From: Rhipicephalus microplus
Lineage: Eukaryota > Arthropoda > Arachnida > Ixodida > Ixodidae
Direction: 5' to 3'
Length of the DNA: 64,000 nt
NCBI RefSeq assembly: GCF_043290135.1
Contig: NC_134700.1
Coordinates: forward strand, 75,136,000-75,199,999
Positions 9,535 through 20,412 of the stretch are shown here, one piece after another. The notes beneath the pieces were generated by a model. That model made no database searches, was not told the origin of the DNA, and was given only the letters and a program-made list of their open reading frames with translations. The position numbers and the translations under genes are program-made. Numbering within the stretch: position 1 is the stretch's first letter; each line of letters begins with the position of its first letter.

Positions 9535-12500
9535 TCATTGAAAGTAAGACTTCATCCGAAGCACGTGGACAATCTCTGGTGAATGTCTGCGGCGCTTCAG
9601 AACAACCTCGTAGTAGACGTCACTGATGCGTCGCAGAACCTTGTAGGGTCCGAAGTACCATCGCAACAGCTTTTCGGGGAGCCCATGCTGACGAATGGGC
9701 GTCCAGACACACACTTCGTCGCCCACGTTGTATGTGACGGTTCTGTGCCGGAGGTTGTAATGTTTGGCGTCATCGCCTTGTTGTTTGGTGATTCGCAACC
9801 TAGCAAGTTGTCTGGTTTCCTCTGCTCGCTGGGTAAACTCTTCGGCGTCCGTCTCATTACAATCATTTTCATGAGGGAGCATCTCGTATAACGTTGTCGT
9901 AACTTCGCGTCCGTAAAGGAGACTGAAGGGTGGCTTCCGAGTGGTCTCCTGATGAGCCGTGTTGTAGGTGAACGTGACGTAGGGCAATATGTCGTCCCAT
10001 TTCTTGTGCTGTACCTCTACGTACATGCTTATCATGTCAGCCAGGGTCTTGTTGAGGCGTTTGGTGAGCCCGTTGGTCTGGGGATGATACGCCGTTGTCT
10101 TCCTGTGAGCTGTCCAACTTAACCGGAAAATGGTGTCTAAAAGCTCGGCCATGAACGCAGTACTTTGTCGGTGATGACTATTGCGGGAGCACCGTGTCTA
10201 TTGCGGGAGCACCGTGTCTTGAAACGATGGCTTCGATGAAAAATTGCGCCGCTTCAGCTGCCGTTGCGCGTGGCAGAGCGCCTGTCTCTACGTATTGAGT
10301 CAGGTGATCTGTGGCGACAATTATTCACCTGTTTACAGTGGCAGACTTTGGGAAGGGGCCAAGAAAATTCATGCCAATTTGTGCGAATGGAGTCGCTCGC
10401 ACTCGGACATGCTGCAGCAGGCCGGCTGGTTTGATGGATGATGGTTTGCGACACTGGCAATCTAGACATGCCTGCTCGTAAGTTTTGACAACTCCCGTAA
10501 GTCTTGGCCAGTAATAGTTTTGCCTTCTCCTCGCCAATGTTCTTGCGTAACCCAAGCGACCAGCGGTAAGTTCGCCGTGGCATGCTTGCAGTACCTCACG
10601 GTGAAGCGAAGAAGGAACGATGAGCAAGTATCTGCTAACGGCGGGTGAAAAGTTCTTATAAAGAACGTCATTACGGAAACAGTACGATGGCAGCCCTCTC
10701 GCAAATAACTTCGGCACGCTATTCGTTCGCCCTTGTAGGTAATTTATGAGTGGTAGTAGTTCAGGGTCGTCGCGCTGCTGTTGAGAAAAGGCGGCAGTGT
10801 CCACGATTGCCAAAAAGGCCGTGTCGTCGTCATTATCCGGCGATGCCGTCCCAACAAGAGATCGAGAAAGACAGTCGGCATCGGTGTGTCGTTTTCCCGA
10901 CTTGTAGGTGACAGTGAAGTCAAATTCTTGAAGCAATAGACTCCAGCCTGCAAGGCAGCCAGGTGGATGTTTCAAGTTGATAAATAAATAGAGCGAGTGG
11001 TGATCGCTAATAACGGGGAATGGGCGGCCGTATAAAAAAGGACGAAACTTCAGGACTGCCCACACCATTGCAAGACATTCTTTCTCCATTGTAGTATAGT
11101 TAGCTTCTGATTGGGACAGCGTCCTGCTGGCGTAGGCGATCACCTTTTTTCATGTTGTCCTTCGACTGTAGAAGAACTATTCCAAGACCCACATTACTAG
11201 CGTCTGTATGTAGTGTTGGCGCATCTTCATAGAAGTGAGCCAGCACGGGCGGTGTTTGCATGCGCTGACGAAGCTCGTGAGACGCCTGCTGTTGGTCTTC
11301 GCCCCATGTGAAGGGGATATCTTCTCGAGTAAGCTGTGTCAATTACCATGCGATGCACAAAAACGTGGCAATAAGCCGTCGGTGATAGGCACAGAGTCTA
11401 AAAAAACGTCGCACTAATTTTTTGTCTGATGGCGTAAGAGAATTCGCCACGGTGGCAATTTTATCCGGGTCGGGTTGGATCTCTAGGCTGCTGACGACGT
11501 GACCGAGGAATTGGAGTTCATGGAAGCCGAAGTGGCACTTTTTGGGTTTTAGAGTAAGACTGGCCAGGCATATCGCTTCAAAAACTGCTTAAAGCCTTCG
11601 TAGGTGTTTCTCGAATGTCGCCGAAAAGACAATCACGTCGCCGAGGTACACCAGACAGGTTTGCCACTTAAGTCCTGAGAGAACCATGTCCATCAGACGC
11701 TGGAATGTTGCTGCCACTGAACACAAACCGAAAGGAAGTACCTGAAATTAACAAAGTTCATTGGACGTAACAAAGGTGGACTTCTCGCAATCTCTCTCAT
11801 CCATTTAAATTTGCCAGTAGCCGCTTTTTAAGTCCATCGACGAATGTAGCGCCCGTTTCGTAGTCTATCCAATGAATCATCAATACGCGACAGAGGACAG
11901 GCGTCTTTCATTGTGATCTGATTTATCTTCCGGTAGTCGACGCAGAAACGCAGGCTGCCGTCCTTTTTTTGGCCAGTAGTTACTGGTAATGCCCAAGGAC
12001 TGTTAGATGGCCGAATAATACCACCTTCCAGCATCGTTTTCACCTGTTTTTGATATGCTTCACGCTCTTCTTGGGCGACGCGATAAGGATTTTGCCGGAT
12101 GGGTCTGGCGTCGGATTCCATGATGATGCGGTGTTTTGTCAGTGCCGTTTGACCAACTCTTGATGTGCATGAAAAGGAGCCATGGAACTTGTTGATCAGA
12201 GTGAGAAGGCGGTCTCGCTCAATGAGACATAATGTTGGATTAACGTCGACAGATGTCGGTGCAGTGATAGTAGATGCTGCTGCTTCCTCCACTAAATGAC
12301 AATCTTCAATTTGAGCGAGTTCGTCGATATAGGCGATAGCCGTGCCTTTAACTATGTGTCGGCGTTCTCTGCTGAAATTTGCCAACAAGAGCTCAGCGCA
12401 TCTGCCAATGACAGTGACGACAGCCCTGGCAATATATATGCTGCTGGTGAATGCAAGCCCCTTGATGTTTTCCGCGATGCCAGTACCGTTTTGTAAGATG

Positions 12501-13100
12501 TCGCAGTGCACGGATACGAGGGAGCAACTTCGTATGACGTCGCCATCGGCAATACGGAAACGAGGTGGCTGGTGTTCCTCGTCAGTAGCAGTGTGCGAGC
12601 CTATAGCGAACGTTACGCTTCTGTCGTGGAGGTCAATCACAGCCCCGTATTCGCGCAAGAAATCCTTTCTGAATATGAGCTGTTTACAGCCCCGTGAAGA
12701 ATGACGAGGTTGGCGACAAAGGCGGAAACAGCGATGAAAATTCAGGCCTTGCACTTTCCAACCGGTGTCATCAACTGACGCCCTGCAGTTCGTATATTGG
12801 GTCCATGCCATGGCATCTTCACCTTCCTTAGTCTTTCGGCTAGCTTATTTCGGTAGGCTTATTATAGAAAAGTGGGAGCCAGTGTCCACAAGAGCCGTCA
12901 CTTCGTGGCCGTCAATGTGAACGATGAGGTCAGTGCTGATAACGTCGGTTACGTCGGCATTTGTCTCATTCGTCGAATTAGTCAATGCTGTCGATTTCTT
13001 CGGTATCGGTGGCTTCGAGCTGTCATTTGTCTGCAATCGGGGCTGTTAGGAATTTTGATTATTGGCAACTCCACCACGAGGTCACTGCGTCTAGTTTCCC
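9535..13100 (-). pseudogene. Gypsy-2 pol, degenerate
   Basis: Minus-strand pol. Protease is at 12845-13036 (ALVDTGSHFSIIS). RT spans 12150 to 11400 (SLRFCVDYRKIN; LPFGLCSVAATF), but the catalytic box reads VYLGDVIVF instead of YLDD (near 11640), losing one catalytic Asp. RNase H spans 11342-10870 (HTDASNVGLG; ISDHHSLYL; YKSGKRHTDADCLSRS). Integrase has an HHCC region near 10450-10570 and ends at 9535 (GDEVCVWTP, then FGPYKVLRRISDVYYEV). Several frameshifts and a 20-bp tandem duplication at 10179-10218 break the integrase core. Pol reopens as G-K-L in the -1 frame after the gag stop at 13091. It is not functional. Confidence 0.85.
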
Positions 13101-14553
13101 CGTCACGGGCTTGGGGACCTGCCCCTGGTGACGTCGGCAAAACAGCGACGATTAGGTGAACTGGCCCGCGCAGGAAATGGAGAACGTGATCTGGGCATTA
13201 CTGGATTCTGCGGCGGTTGTGTTCACAGTAGCGTCGTTGTACATGCGTCGATCGTCGTACACAGCGTAATCAGGGTAGCGAGGAAACATCAAGTACTGAG
13301 CGTCGCGACAACCGCAAACTCTGTAGACGTGCCCAGCTTCGCCACAATGAACGCATACTGGTCAACGGTCAGCAGTGCGCGACAAATCGGTTTTCCGACG
13401 CTGGTACGTAAGCAGAGGCTCACTACTGGGTCACGTTGGGCGGCCATGTTGTGGGGCATGTTGGGCATGTTCTATGGCATTCGTCTGTCGGAGGAATCAG
13501 GGAGGTTGGGAAAGCAGTCGGCGTTGAGAGTGGCTGTGTTATCAGGGTTGGTGGTGGTCCAGTCATTGGAGATCGCTGTGCCGAAGGCACGACGACGGGG
13601 CGTCGGACTGCATCAGCATACGTAAGATTCCGTCACACATCAACATAGCCGGATGAAGAGAGAGCCTGATGGACCTCATCCCGGACAACATCGGCGACAA
13701 AAGACAGTGCCGGCGTCGGTGCAGTTGCTGAGATTAAACCAAGCTGCCGGTGCTCCTCCCTAAAAAATCTACCGGATGACTTCCCGCCGAGGCCTGTTGT
13801 TGTCGGAGGGGCTCGCCGCAGCCGTGACAGGCCTACTCGTTTGAAATTTGACCGGGTTCTGCTGGCGATACCGTTGCTGCGGGGCCCGTTCTATAGCTGT
13901 GGCTTCTTTCGTGAACTCAGCTACTGTGGTTGGTTGATTTATCACAAGCCCAGCAAACAGTTGCTGCTTCACGCCTCGCATTAAATATCACAGTTTCCTG
14001 TCTTCCGGCATCTCGGGAACTGCCCTGCCGAAAAGACGGCTCATGTCCTCGGCGAATATAGCAACGCTCTTATTTGGTTTTTGAAGTCAAACTTCCAAAA
14101 GGCGTTGCGCATTTTCCTTTCTATCGAGACTGGTAAAGGTGTCAACCAGCTGGTTGCAGAAGTCGTCCTACGTAGCCACGTTTATTTCCCTGTTGATGTA
14201 CCACGTCTGGGCGTTGTCTTTCAGGTAGAAGTACACATTCGCGAGCTGATCTTCTGGGGGGCCCACTAGTTGTACTTCACACAGCGTTCGAACTGGTCCA
14301 GTCAGTCTTGGGCGTCTTCATAAGTCTCACCATGAAAACAATCAGGAATATTGAGATTCTGTAGTGTCATGTGCACTGGACCCGCAGTGGCCATGGTGGT
14401 TGAAAGAGGCAAGCGATTGCTGGCGGTTTCTCGCAAGGGATTGAGCTCAGGAGCCAGGCGTAGCAGACGGCGACTGAAACGGTGGACTGGTGCGTCGATG
14501 CGGGGTAGTAATTTTGGGCTTGAATGTCGGGTCCGCGAAGGAGTGCAAAGCAT
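13091..14553 (-). pseudogene. Gypsy-2 gag, degenerate
   Basis: A possible start ATG at 14553 lies shortly after the primer-binding site. Recognisable parts are LQNLNIPDCFHGETYEDAQD (14302-14370), MRGVKQQLFAGLV (near 13980, shared with Gypsy-4 gag) and a zinc knuckle VCVHCGEAGHVYRVC near 13330-13370. The end carries a canonical -1 slip heptamer GGGAAAC (13094-13100 on minus) followed at once by TAG (13091-13093). Many frameshifts and stops intervene. The role would be a capsid/nucleocapsid precursor. Confidence 0.75.
13094..13100 (-). promoter_or_regulatory. -1 frameshift heptamer GGGAAAC before gag stop (Gypsy-2)
   Basis: On the minus strand the gag codons GGA AAC are followed by TAG. Slipping back one base gives GGG AAA CTA, and pol continues as G-K-L. 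GGGAAAC is a classical retroviral slip heptamer (X XXY YYZ). The equivalent position is conserved in the other three gypsy copies. Function is inferred. Confidence 0.6.
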
Positions 14554-14559
14554 GAAGAC

Positions 14560-14577
14560 TACCCAGCACCTACACCA
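14560..14577 (-). other. Gypsy-2 primer-binding site (tRNA-Ala-like)
   Basis: On the minus strand the sequence after the 5' LTR reads TGGTGTAGGTGCTGGGTA, one base off the site in Gypsy-3 and -4. One base separates it from the LTR. Confidence 0.65.
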
Positions 14578-14578
14578 G

Positions 14579-14734
14579 TGTGATGACGCGGGATCGACGA
14601 GCACACAAAGCGCCTCGAACAACTACGCTTCATCGATCACAGGACAAAAACTGCAACGTCTTCTTTGTCTCTGCCCTCGGCCAAGGACACTTGAACTGCT
14701 TCTTTGTCCGCGCCACTGGCACATACGTGCGTCT
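14579..14734 (-). repeat. Gypsy-2 5' LTR
   Basis: Begins TGTGATGACGCGGGATCGA next to the primer-binding site and ends GTGCGTCT, where a 27-bp TA run begins. It is paired with 9304-9459. Confidence 0.8.
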
Positions 14735-14760
14735 ATATATATATATATATATATATATAT
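14735..14760. repeat. (TA)n spacer between Gypsy-2 and Gypsy-3
   Basis: A pure TA run of about 26 bases is the only sequence separating the two elements, consistent with both having inserted into one TA microsatellite. Confidence 0.95.
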
Positions 14761-14922
14761 TGATAGTACACCTTTAGTGGTGAGCAGAAGAGACGTTTAC
14801 TTTGTGGAAAACGTAGCGGTAGAACCGACCAGCTGTCAAGCGGAGCGAGCGTGAGCAGCAACAACACTCTTCCTTCTCTTCTTCAGCTGGCGTTCCGGCC
14901 TGTGCCAAATATCAATGCTACA
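14761..14922 (-). repeat. Gypsy-3 3' LTR
   Basis: 162 bases from TGATAGTACACC to CAATGCTACA. By eye it is identical to 19810-19971, which indicates a very recent insertion. To the right, the sequence around 14926-14940 is, on the minus strand, a polypurine tract (GAGGGGGGAGTGA). Confidence 0.9.
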
Positions 14923-14960
14923 AATCACTCCCCCCTCAGAAAAGGAGCCATCCTGGCGAC

Positions 14961-17900
14961 CTATGGAACGGGTACGACGGGTGGGTCGTAGTGCGGCTTC
15001 AATCGATCTACGTGAACAGTCTCGCGGCCTCGATGCCGTCGGTCTGTTGATGGTTGAACCGGCTCAACAATATAGTTAACCGGTGAGGCCTGACGTAGGA
15101 CTCGGTAGGGGCCTTCGTACTTCGGCAGTAGCTTGGTGGAAAGACCAGGAACAGATGAGGGAACCCGAAGCCATACCAAGGCGCCAGGCGAGTATGACTG
15201 CGAAGACAGGTTTTCGTCGTGACGGTTCTTCTGGTACGCTTGATCTTGGGCGGTTAAGGAACGCGCGAGTTGCCTGCATTCTTCTGCATAGGTGGCGACT
15301 TCAGATAGAGTTGTGGATTCCGAAGCGTCTGGATGATACAAGAGAATGGTGTCCATGAATGAGGAAGGTTCGCGCCCGTAAAGGAGGAAGAACGGAGAGA
15401 ATCCTGTCGTAGACTGAGTGGCGCTGTTGTAAGCGTAAGTTACAAAGGGCAGTATGCGGTCCCAGTTGGTGTGATCAGCGGACACGTACATGGATAGCAT
15501 GTCGCCCAGTGAGCGGTTAAACCGTTCGGTCATTCCATTCGTTTGCGGATGGTATGCGCTGGTTGTCCGATGCACAACGTTGCATTCGCGAAGAAGGGCT
15601 TGTACCGCTTCGGAGAGGAACGTACGGCCGCGGTCACTGAGTAGCTCACGAGGCGCGCCATGGCGTAGAATGAGATTGTGAAGGATAAATAAGCCAACTT
15701 CACGTGATGTGGCCTCTGGCAGCGCAGCAGTTTCAGCATAGCGTGTCAAGTGATCAATGGCGACAATCACCCAGCGGTTCCCGTTAGGCGTATAGGGAAG
15801 GGGACCGTACAAGTCAATTCCGATGCGGTCGAAAGGGCGGGAGGGGCAAGGCAACGGCTGCAGTTGTCCATTGGCTATGTGTGGTGGGCTTTTTCGGCGT
15901 TGACATTTGGAGCACGAACGCACGTACTGTCGGACAAAGCGGTACATTCCGCGCCAATAGTACCGCAGCCGGAGACGTGCATACGTTTTTATCACACCGG
16001 CGTGGCCGCATTGAGGATCCGCGTGAAAAGAGTCGCAAATGTCGGCACGTAGGTGGCGAGGAATCACAAGCAACCACTTGCGGCCGTCAGAAAGGTAGTT
16101 GCGACGGTACAGGAGTCCATCGCGGATGGTAAAGTGTCGAGCTGTGCGCTGCAGTGAACGATTGGGCGTAACTTGGGACGGCTGAGACAGTAACTCTATC
16201 ATAGAGGCTATCCAAGCGTCTTGGCGCTGTTCATAGGGCATGTCCGCGTACGAAAGTGCCACAGCATCGAGGCTGGATACAGAAGTACTTCCGTGTTCAT
16301 GGGGAAGTGGAGAGCGGGAGAGAGCGTCGGCATCTGAATGTTTGCGGCCTGACCTGTAGACGACACGGATATCATAGTCTTGGAGGCGTAACGCCCAACG
16401 AGCGAGACGGCCAGATGGGTCTTTTAGTGACGATAACCAGCAGAGGGCGTGGTGATCAGTCACGACGTCAAATGGACGGCCATAGACGTAGGGTCGAAAT
16501 TTTGTGATTGCCCAGACGATGGCTAGACATTCTTTTTCTGTGACTGAATAATTCTGTTCAGCCCTAGTAAGAGTGCGACTGGCATAAGAAACGACGTACT
16601 CGTCGTATCCAGACTTGCGTTGAGCAAGAATAGCGCCAAGTCCGACTCCACTTGCGTCGGTGTGTATTTCTGTAGGGGCATCAGGATCAAAGTGACGGAG
16701 AATCGGTGGAGATGTCAGCAATTGACGTAGTTTCGCGAATGCCTTATCGCAATTGGAAGACCACGCCGAAATGCCCTCGGTGTCAGAAAGTAGCCGTGTT
16801 AAAGGGGCCATGACAGATGCAAAATTACGGACAAATCGGCGAAAGTATGAACATAAGCCGATAAAGCTCCGGAGTTCCTTAAGTGTCGATGGCTTCGGAA
16901 ACTGGGCGACAGCACGGAGTTTTCCAGGATCAGGTAGAACGCCGTCCTTGCTGACAACATGCCCTAAGATGGTGAGCTTCCGGGCGGCAAAATGGCACTT
17001 TTTCAAATTTAGTTGGAGCCCAGCATGTGTAAGGCAATGCAGGACACTTGCGAGGCGCAGAAGATGGGTATCGAAGTCTTTTGAAAAAACGACGACGTCG
17101 TCCAAATAGCAAAGACACGTCTGCCATTTAAGGCCTCGAAGTATGTTGTCCATCAGACGCTCGAAGGTGGCTGGGGCGTTACAAAGGCCGAACGGCATCA
17201 CGTTAAACTCGTACAAGCCGTCCGGAGTTACAAACGCAGTCTTGGCGCGGTCAGCTTCATCCATGGGTACCTGCCAGTATCCCGATCGAAGATCCAGCGA
17301 AGAAAAGAATTCTGCACCTTGCAAACAGTCGAGAGCGTCGTCAATTCTGGGGAGCGGATAAACATCTTTGCGCGTGATCTTGTTAAGGCGCCTGTAATCC
17401 ACACAGAATCGGATGCCCCCGTCCTTCTTTTTGACCAGTACCACCGGGGAGGCCCACGGACTGTTAGACGGCTGTATAACGCCACGATTGAGCATATCAG
17501 ACACTTGATCGTCTATAACTTGGCGTTCGGCGTGGGAGACCCGGTATGGACGCTGACGCAATGGTGCGTGGGTGCCAGTGTCAATACGATGGACAATTGC
17601 AGATGTTCGGCCCAGACTGGTTTGTTTGAAGTCGAACGATGAGCGGAAGTGGTCGAGAAGTGTCAAGAGTTGAGTTCGTTGGTCAACAGGAAGGTCAGGA
17701 TCAATCGATGGAAGGAAGACGTCGAGGGAAGAGGTGGCGGATGTGAGAGCGGAAGTAACACTGGCGATCTCAAGGCTTTTTGCTTGATAGGGCAGTTGAC
17801 TGGTGCAAACACAATCGATGTCCTCAAGGCGGCCGATGCATTCGCCACGGAATAGGGTGACTGGTACAGAAAGGAGATTCGTGGCATAAATGTTTGCGCA

Positions 17901-18416
17901 AGTGGCTTCGACCGTCAGAAGAGCAAAAGGCAGAAGAACGTTTTTTCGAGAAGTGAAGTCTTCTGACGGCGTGAACATGACGTGCGAAAAAGCGGCATGG
18001 TCGCACGAGATCGGCACAATAACAGAAGACATAGGTGGAATATCAGTCTCCGCGGCGACGACAACACGAGAAATAGAAGGCTTATTATAATCGTCGTCGG
18101 AGAGCGATGACAATTCTAGTTCGGCCCGGGCACAATCAACAACGGCATGATGTGTGGAAAGGAAGTCCCAGCCTAATATGACGTCGTGTGAGCAGTGCGG
18201 AAACACGATAAATTCAACCACGTACAGAACGCCCTGGATGATTAACCGAGCCGTGCACGTCATAGAAGGGTTCACGTGATGCGCTGTTGCCGTACGAAGG
18301 GAGAGACCAGAAAGCGGAATCGTAACTTTTCTTAACTTGCGACACAATGCTTCACTCAATACAGACACGGCAGCTCCGGTATCTATTAATGCTTGAACGG
18401 GGATACCTTCAATCAA
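14961..18416 (-). CDS. pol: Gypsy-3 Pol polyprotein (PR-RT-RNase H-integrase), intact
   Basis: A 1151-codon open frame. Aspartic protease motif DTGAAVSVL lies near residue 12. RT contains [25 protein letters not shown] and the catalytic [11 protein letters not shown] (Tyr near 437). RNase H has [14 protein letters not shown] and [12 protein letters not shown]. Integrase has an HHCC finger ([11 protein letters not shown], then CSKCQRRK) and DDE residues in RIGIDLYG (near 868), LLSDRGRTF and NGMTERFN; its C-terminus has the GPY/F motif [10 protein letters not shown]. The annotated first codon is a TTG; the same frame is open back to about 18509, so Pol is probably made as Gag-Pol by a -1 shift at the gag stop. 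All catalytic and zinc ligands I checked are present. The length is normal for the family. This is a likely competent element. Confidence 0.93.
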   Translation of the reverse strand: MIEGIPVQALIDTGAAVSVLSEALCRKLRKVTIPLSGLSLRTATAHHVNPSMTCTARLIIQGVLYVVEFIVFPHCSHDVILGWDFLSTHHAVVDCARAELELSSLSDDDYNKPSISRVVVAAETDIPPMSSVIVPISCDHAAFSHVMFTPSEDFTSRKNVLLPFALLTVEATCANIYATNLLSVPVTLFRGECIGRLEDIDCVCTSQLPYQAKSLEIASVTSALTSATSSLDVFLPSIDPDLPVDQRTQLLTLLDHFRSSFDFKQTSLGRTSAIVHRIDTGTHAPLRQRPYRVSHAERQVIDDQVSDMLNRGVIQPSNSPWASPVVLVKKKDGGIRFCVDYRRLNKITRKDVYPLPRIDDALDCLQGAEFFSSLDLRSGYWQVPMDEADRAKTAFVTPDGLYEFNVMPFGLCNAPATFERLMDNILRGLKWQTCLCYLDDVVVFSKDFDTHLLRLASVLHCLTHAGLQLNLKKCHFAARKLTILGHVVSKDGVLPDPGKLRAVAQFPKPSTLKELRSFIGLCSYFRRFVRNFASVMAPLTRLLSDTEGISAWSSNCDKAFAKLRQLLTSPPILRHFDPDAPTEIHTDASGVGLGAILAQRKSGYDEYVVSYASRTLTRAEQNYSVTEKECLAIVWAITKFRPYVYGRPFDVVTDHHALCWLSSLKDPSGRLARWALRLQDYDIRVVYRSGRKHSDADALSRSPLPHEHGSTSVSSLDAVALSYADMPYEQRQDAWIASMIELLSQPSQVTPNRSLQRTARHFTIRDGLLYRRNYLSDGRKWLLVIPRHLRADICDSFHADPQCGHAGVIKTYARLRLRYYWRGMYRFVRQYVRSCSKCQRRKSPPHIANGQLQPLPCPSRPFDRIGIDLYGPLPYTPNGNRWVIVAIDHLTRYAETAALPEATSREVGLFILHNLILRHGAPRELLSDRGRTFLSEAVQALLRECNVVHRTTSAYHPQTNGMTERFNRSLGDMLSMYVSADHTNWDRILPFVTYAYNSATQSTTGFSPFFLLYGREPSSFMDTILLYHPDASESTTLSEVATYAEECRQLARSLTAQDQAYQKNRHDENLSSQSYSPGALVWLRVPSSVPGLSTKLLPKYEGPYRVLRQASPVNYIVEPVQPSTDRRHRGRETVHVDRLKPHYDPPVVPVP

Positions 18417-18499
18417 GACAGTTATTTCATTATTCGGTAGAGAACGAGGCCTTGTGGAGTTCGACGGTGGCGCAGTTCTTGCCTCCGGAACTGCGATGG

Positions 18500-19738
18500 T
18501 CAGTTTTCCGTTTGGGCAGGTGGTGCACGCCGAAGCATTGGTGAAGGCGAACGTCGGCGCGGGGAAGGCGATCGGCGTGGGTTGAAGGCGCGGCGGCTCG
18601 GCGGAGAAGTGTCCGAAGCTGCATGGAACGGCAGCGTCTGTGGTGGTTCTGTGGGGGCGTAGCCGTAGGTGCCATCAATAATGCCTGAGTGAGGGACGCG
18701 CCGGCGACAGAACCGCTCAACATGGCCAGGCTGACGACAGTAATAACAGATAGGTCTGTTATCCGATGTACGCCAAGGGTTGTTGGGAAGCGTTGAAGGA
18801 CGGCGGTAAATGGGAACATGCGAGCCTGCCGGTACGTGTGTTGCGTAGAAGGCGTTCGCTTGGTGGGCAGGGTCGACGACGTTTGACGGCGCATGTACCT
18901 GCCTTCGCGCGACGTCAGCGTAAGTCAGGGGAGCGGACACAGGTGGTGGCTGGTACGTGGGGGGAAGTGCCTCGCAGACTTGCTCTTCGATGGTTTGGCG
19001 CAGTGACGAGGTCAGCCCATGCGTATTGCTGGGAAGCAAGGGGGCAAGGGACAACTGGCGTGCCACTTCCTCTCGGATAAATTGCTGGATTTGCGGGGTC
19101 AATACAGTCTGTTCTGGAGATATTGCACCAACGGTCAATGCTGGCGTGCTGGTCATGTCGAAAGTAGGCCGTCGCGTTGAAATGCGCTGTTTTCGCAACT
19201 CATCGAAACTTTGGCAGTGTTGGATGACTTCCGAAACTGTTTGCGGGTCTTTAGCCACCAGCATGTGGAAGGCATCGTCCTCGATGCCCTTCATAATGTG
19301 TTTTACCTTGGCGGTTTCCGACATGTCAGGATCAAAGCGACGGCAGAGGCCTACGACGTCCTCAATGTAGGACGTGAAACCCTCTCCCGACAGTTGGGCG
19401 CGATCCCGCAAGCGCTGTTCTGCACGGAGCTTGCGCACTGTCGGTCGGCCAAACACGTCCGCGAAGGTGGTCTTGAAAGTGGCCCAGTCGGTAAGCTCGG
19501 CTTCGTGGTTGTTGAGCCAGAGCTCTGCTACTCCTCTGAGGTAAAAGTGGACGCGGCCCAGTTTGTCGTTTTCATCCCACCTGTTGTTGACGCTTACTCG
19601 TTCGAACGAAGAGAGCCAGTCCTCGACGTCCTGCTCATCGGTGCCGTTGAAGATGTCTGGATCTCGCTCTCTCGGGACGCCGGGACAGTGGACAGGTGGA
19701 GATGTAGGAGCCGTCTGCTGTGCAGCGTCGATGGACAT
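18500..19738 (-). CDS. gag: Gypsy-3 Gag polyprotein, intact
   Basis: 412 codons from ATG 19738 to TGA 18500. The central part ([20 protein letters not shown], then [12 protein letters not shown] and ELRKQRIS) is the retrotransposon gag domain that forms the particle. A single zinc knuckle [14 protein letters not shown] (C-x2-C-x4-H-x4-C) binds RNA, and the C-terminus is Arg/Ser/Pro-rich. The last codons GAA AAC precede TGA, with pol in the -1 frame. The gag start is about 50 bases from the primer-binding site. No lesion is seen. Confidence 0.9.
   Translation of the reverse strand: MSIDAAQQTAPTSPPVHCPGVPRERDPDIFNGTDEQDVEDWLSSFERVSVNNRWDENDKLGRVHFYLRGVAELWLNNHEAELTDWATFKTTFADVFGRPTVRKLRAEQRLRDRAQLSGEGFTSYIEDVVGLCRRFDPDMSETAKVKHIMKGIEDDAFHMLVAKDPQTVSEVIQHCQSFDELRKQRISTRRPTFDMTSTPALTVGAISPEQTVLTPQIQQFIREEVARQLSLAPLLPSNTHGLTSSLRQTIEEQVCEALPPTYQPPPVSAPLTYADVARRQVHAPSNVVDPAHQANAFYATHVPAGSHVPIYRRPSTLPNNPWRTSDNRPICYYCRQPGHVERFCRRRVPHSGIIDGTYGYAPTEPPQTLPFHAASDTSPPSRRAFNPRRSPSPRRRSPSPMLRRAPPAQTEN
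18503..18509 (-). promoter_or_regulatory. -1 frameshift site GGAAAAC before gag stop (Gypsy-3)
   Basis: On minus, gag reads GAA AAC TGA and pol reads GGA AAA CTG (G-K-L) one base back. It is not a perfect X XXY YYZ heptamer, but the position and the G-K-L re-entry are the same as in Gypsy-2 and Gypsy-4. Function is inferred. Confidence 0.55.
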
Positions 19739-19789
19739 TGTTGATGGCGAAGGTAGAGTTCGGTTGCGGAGTTCCAGGATGGAAAAAGG

Positions 19790-19807
19790 TACCCAGCACC
19801 TCCACCA
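19790..19807 (-). other. Gypsy-3 primer-binding site (tRNA-Ala-like)
   Basis: The minus-strand sequence TGGTGGAGGTGCTGGGTA lies two bases from the 5' LTR. It is complementary to the 3' end of tRNA-Ala with CCA (inferred). Confidence 0.7.
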
Positions 19808-19809
19808 CT

Positions 19810-20281
<472 letters not shown>

Positions 20282-20412
20282 TTACCCCCCTTCCCAAAGG
20301 ACATCGTCCCGATGTCATAACATTATTGCCAGATGAAAACACACACGATAAGCAGTACACAAGGGGGTGTTCACAATCACTGTAAGTCTTCTCAAGGGAG
20401 TGTGCCGAATAG

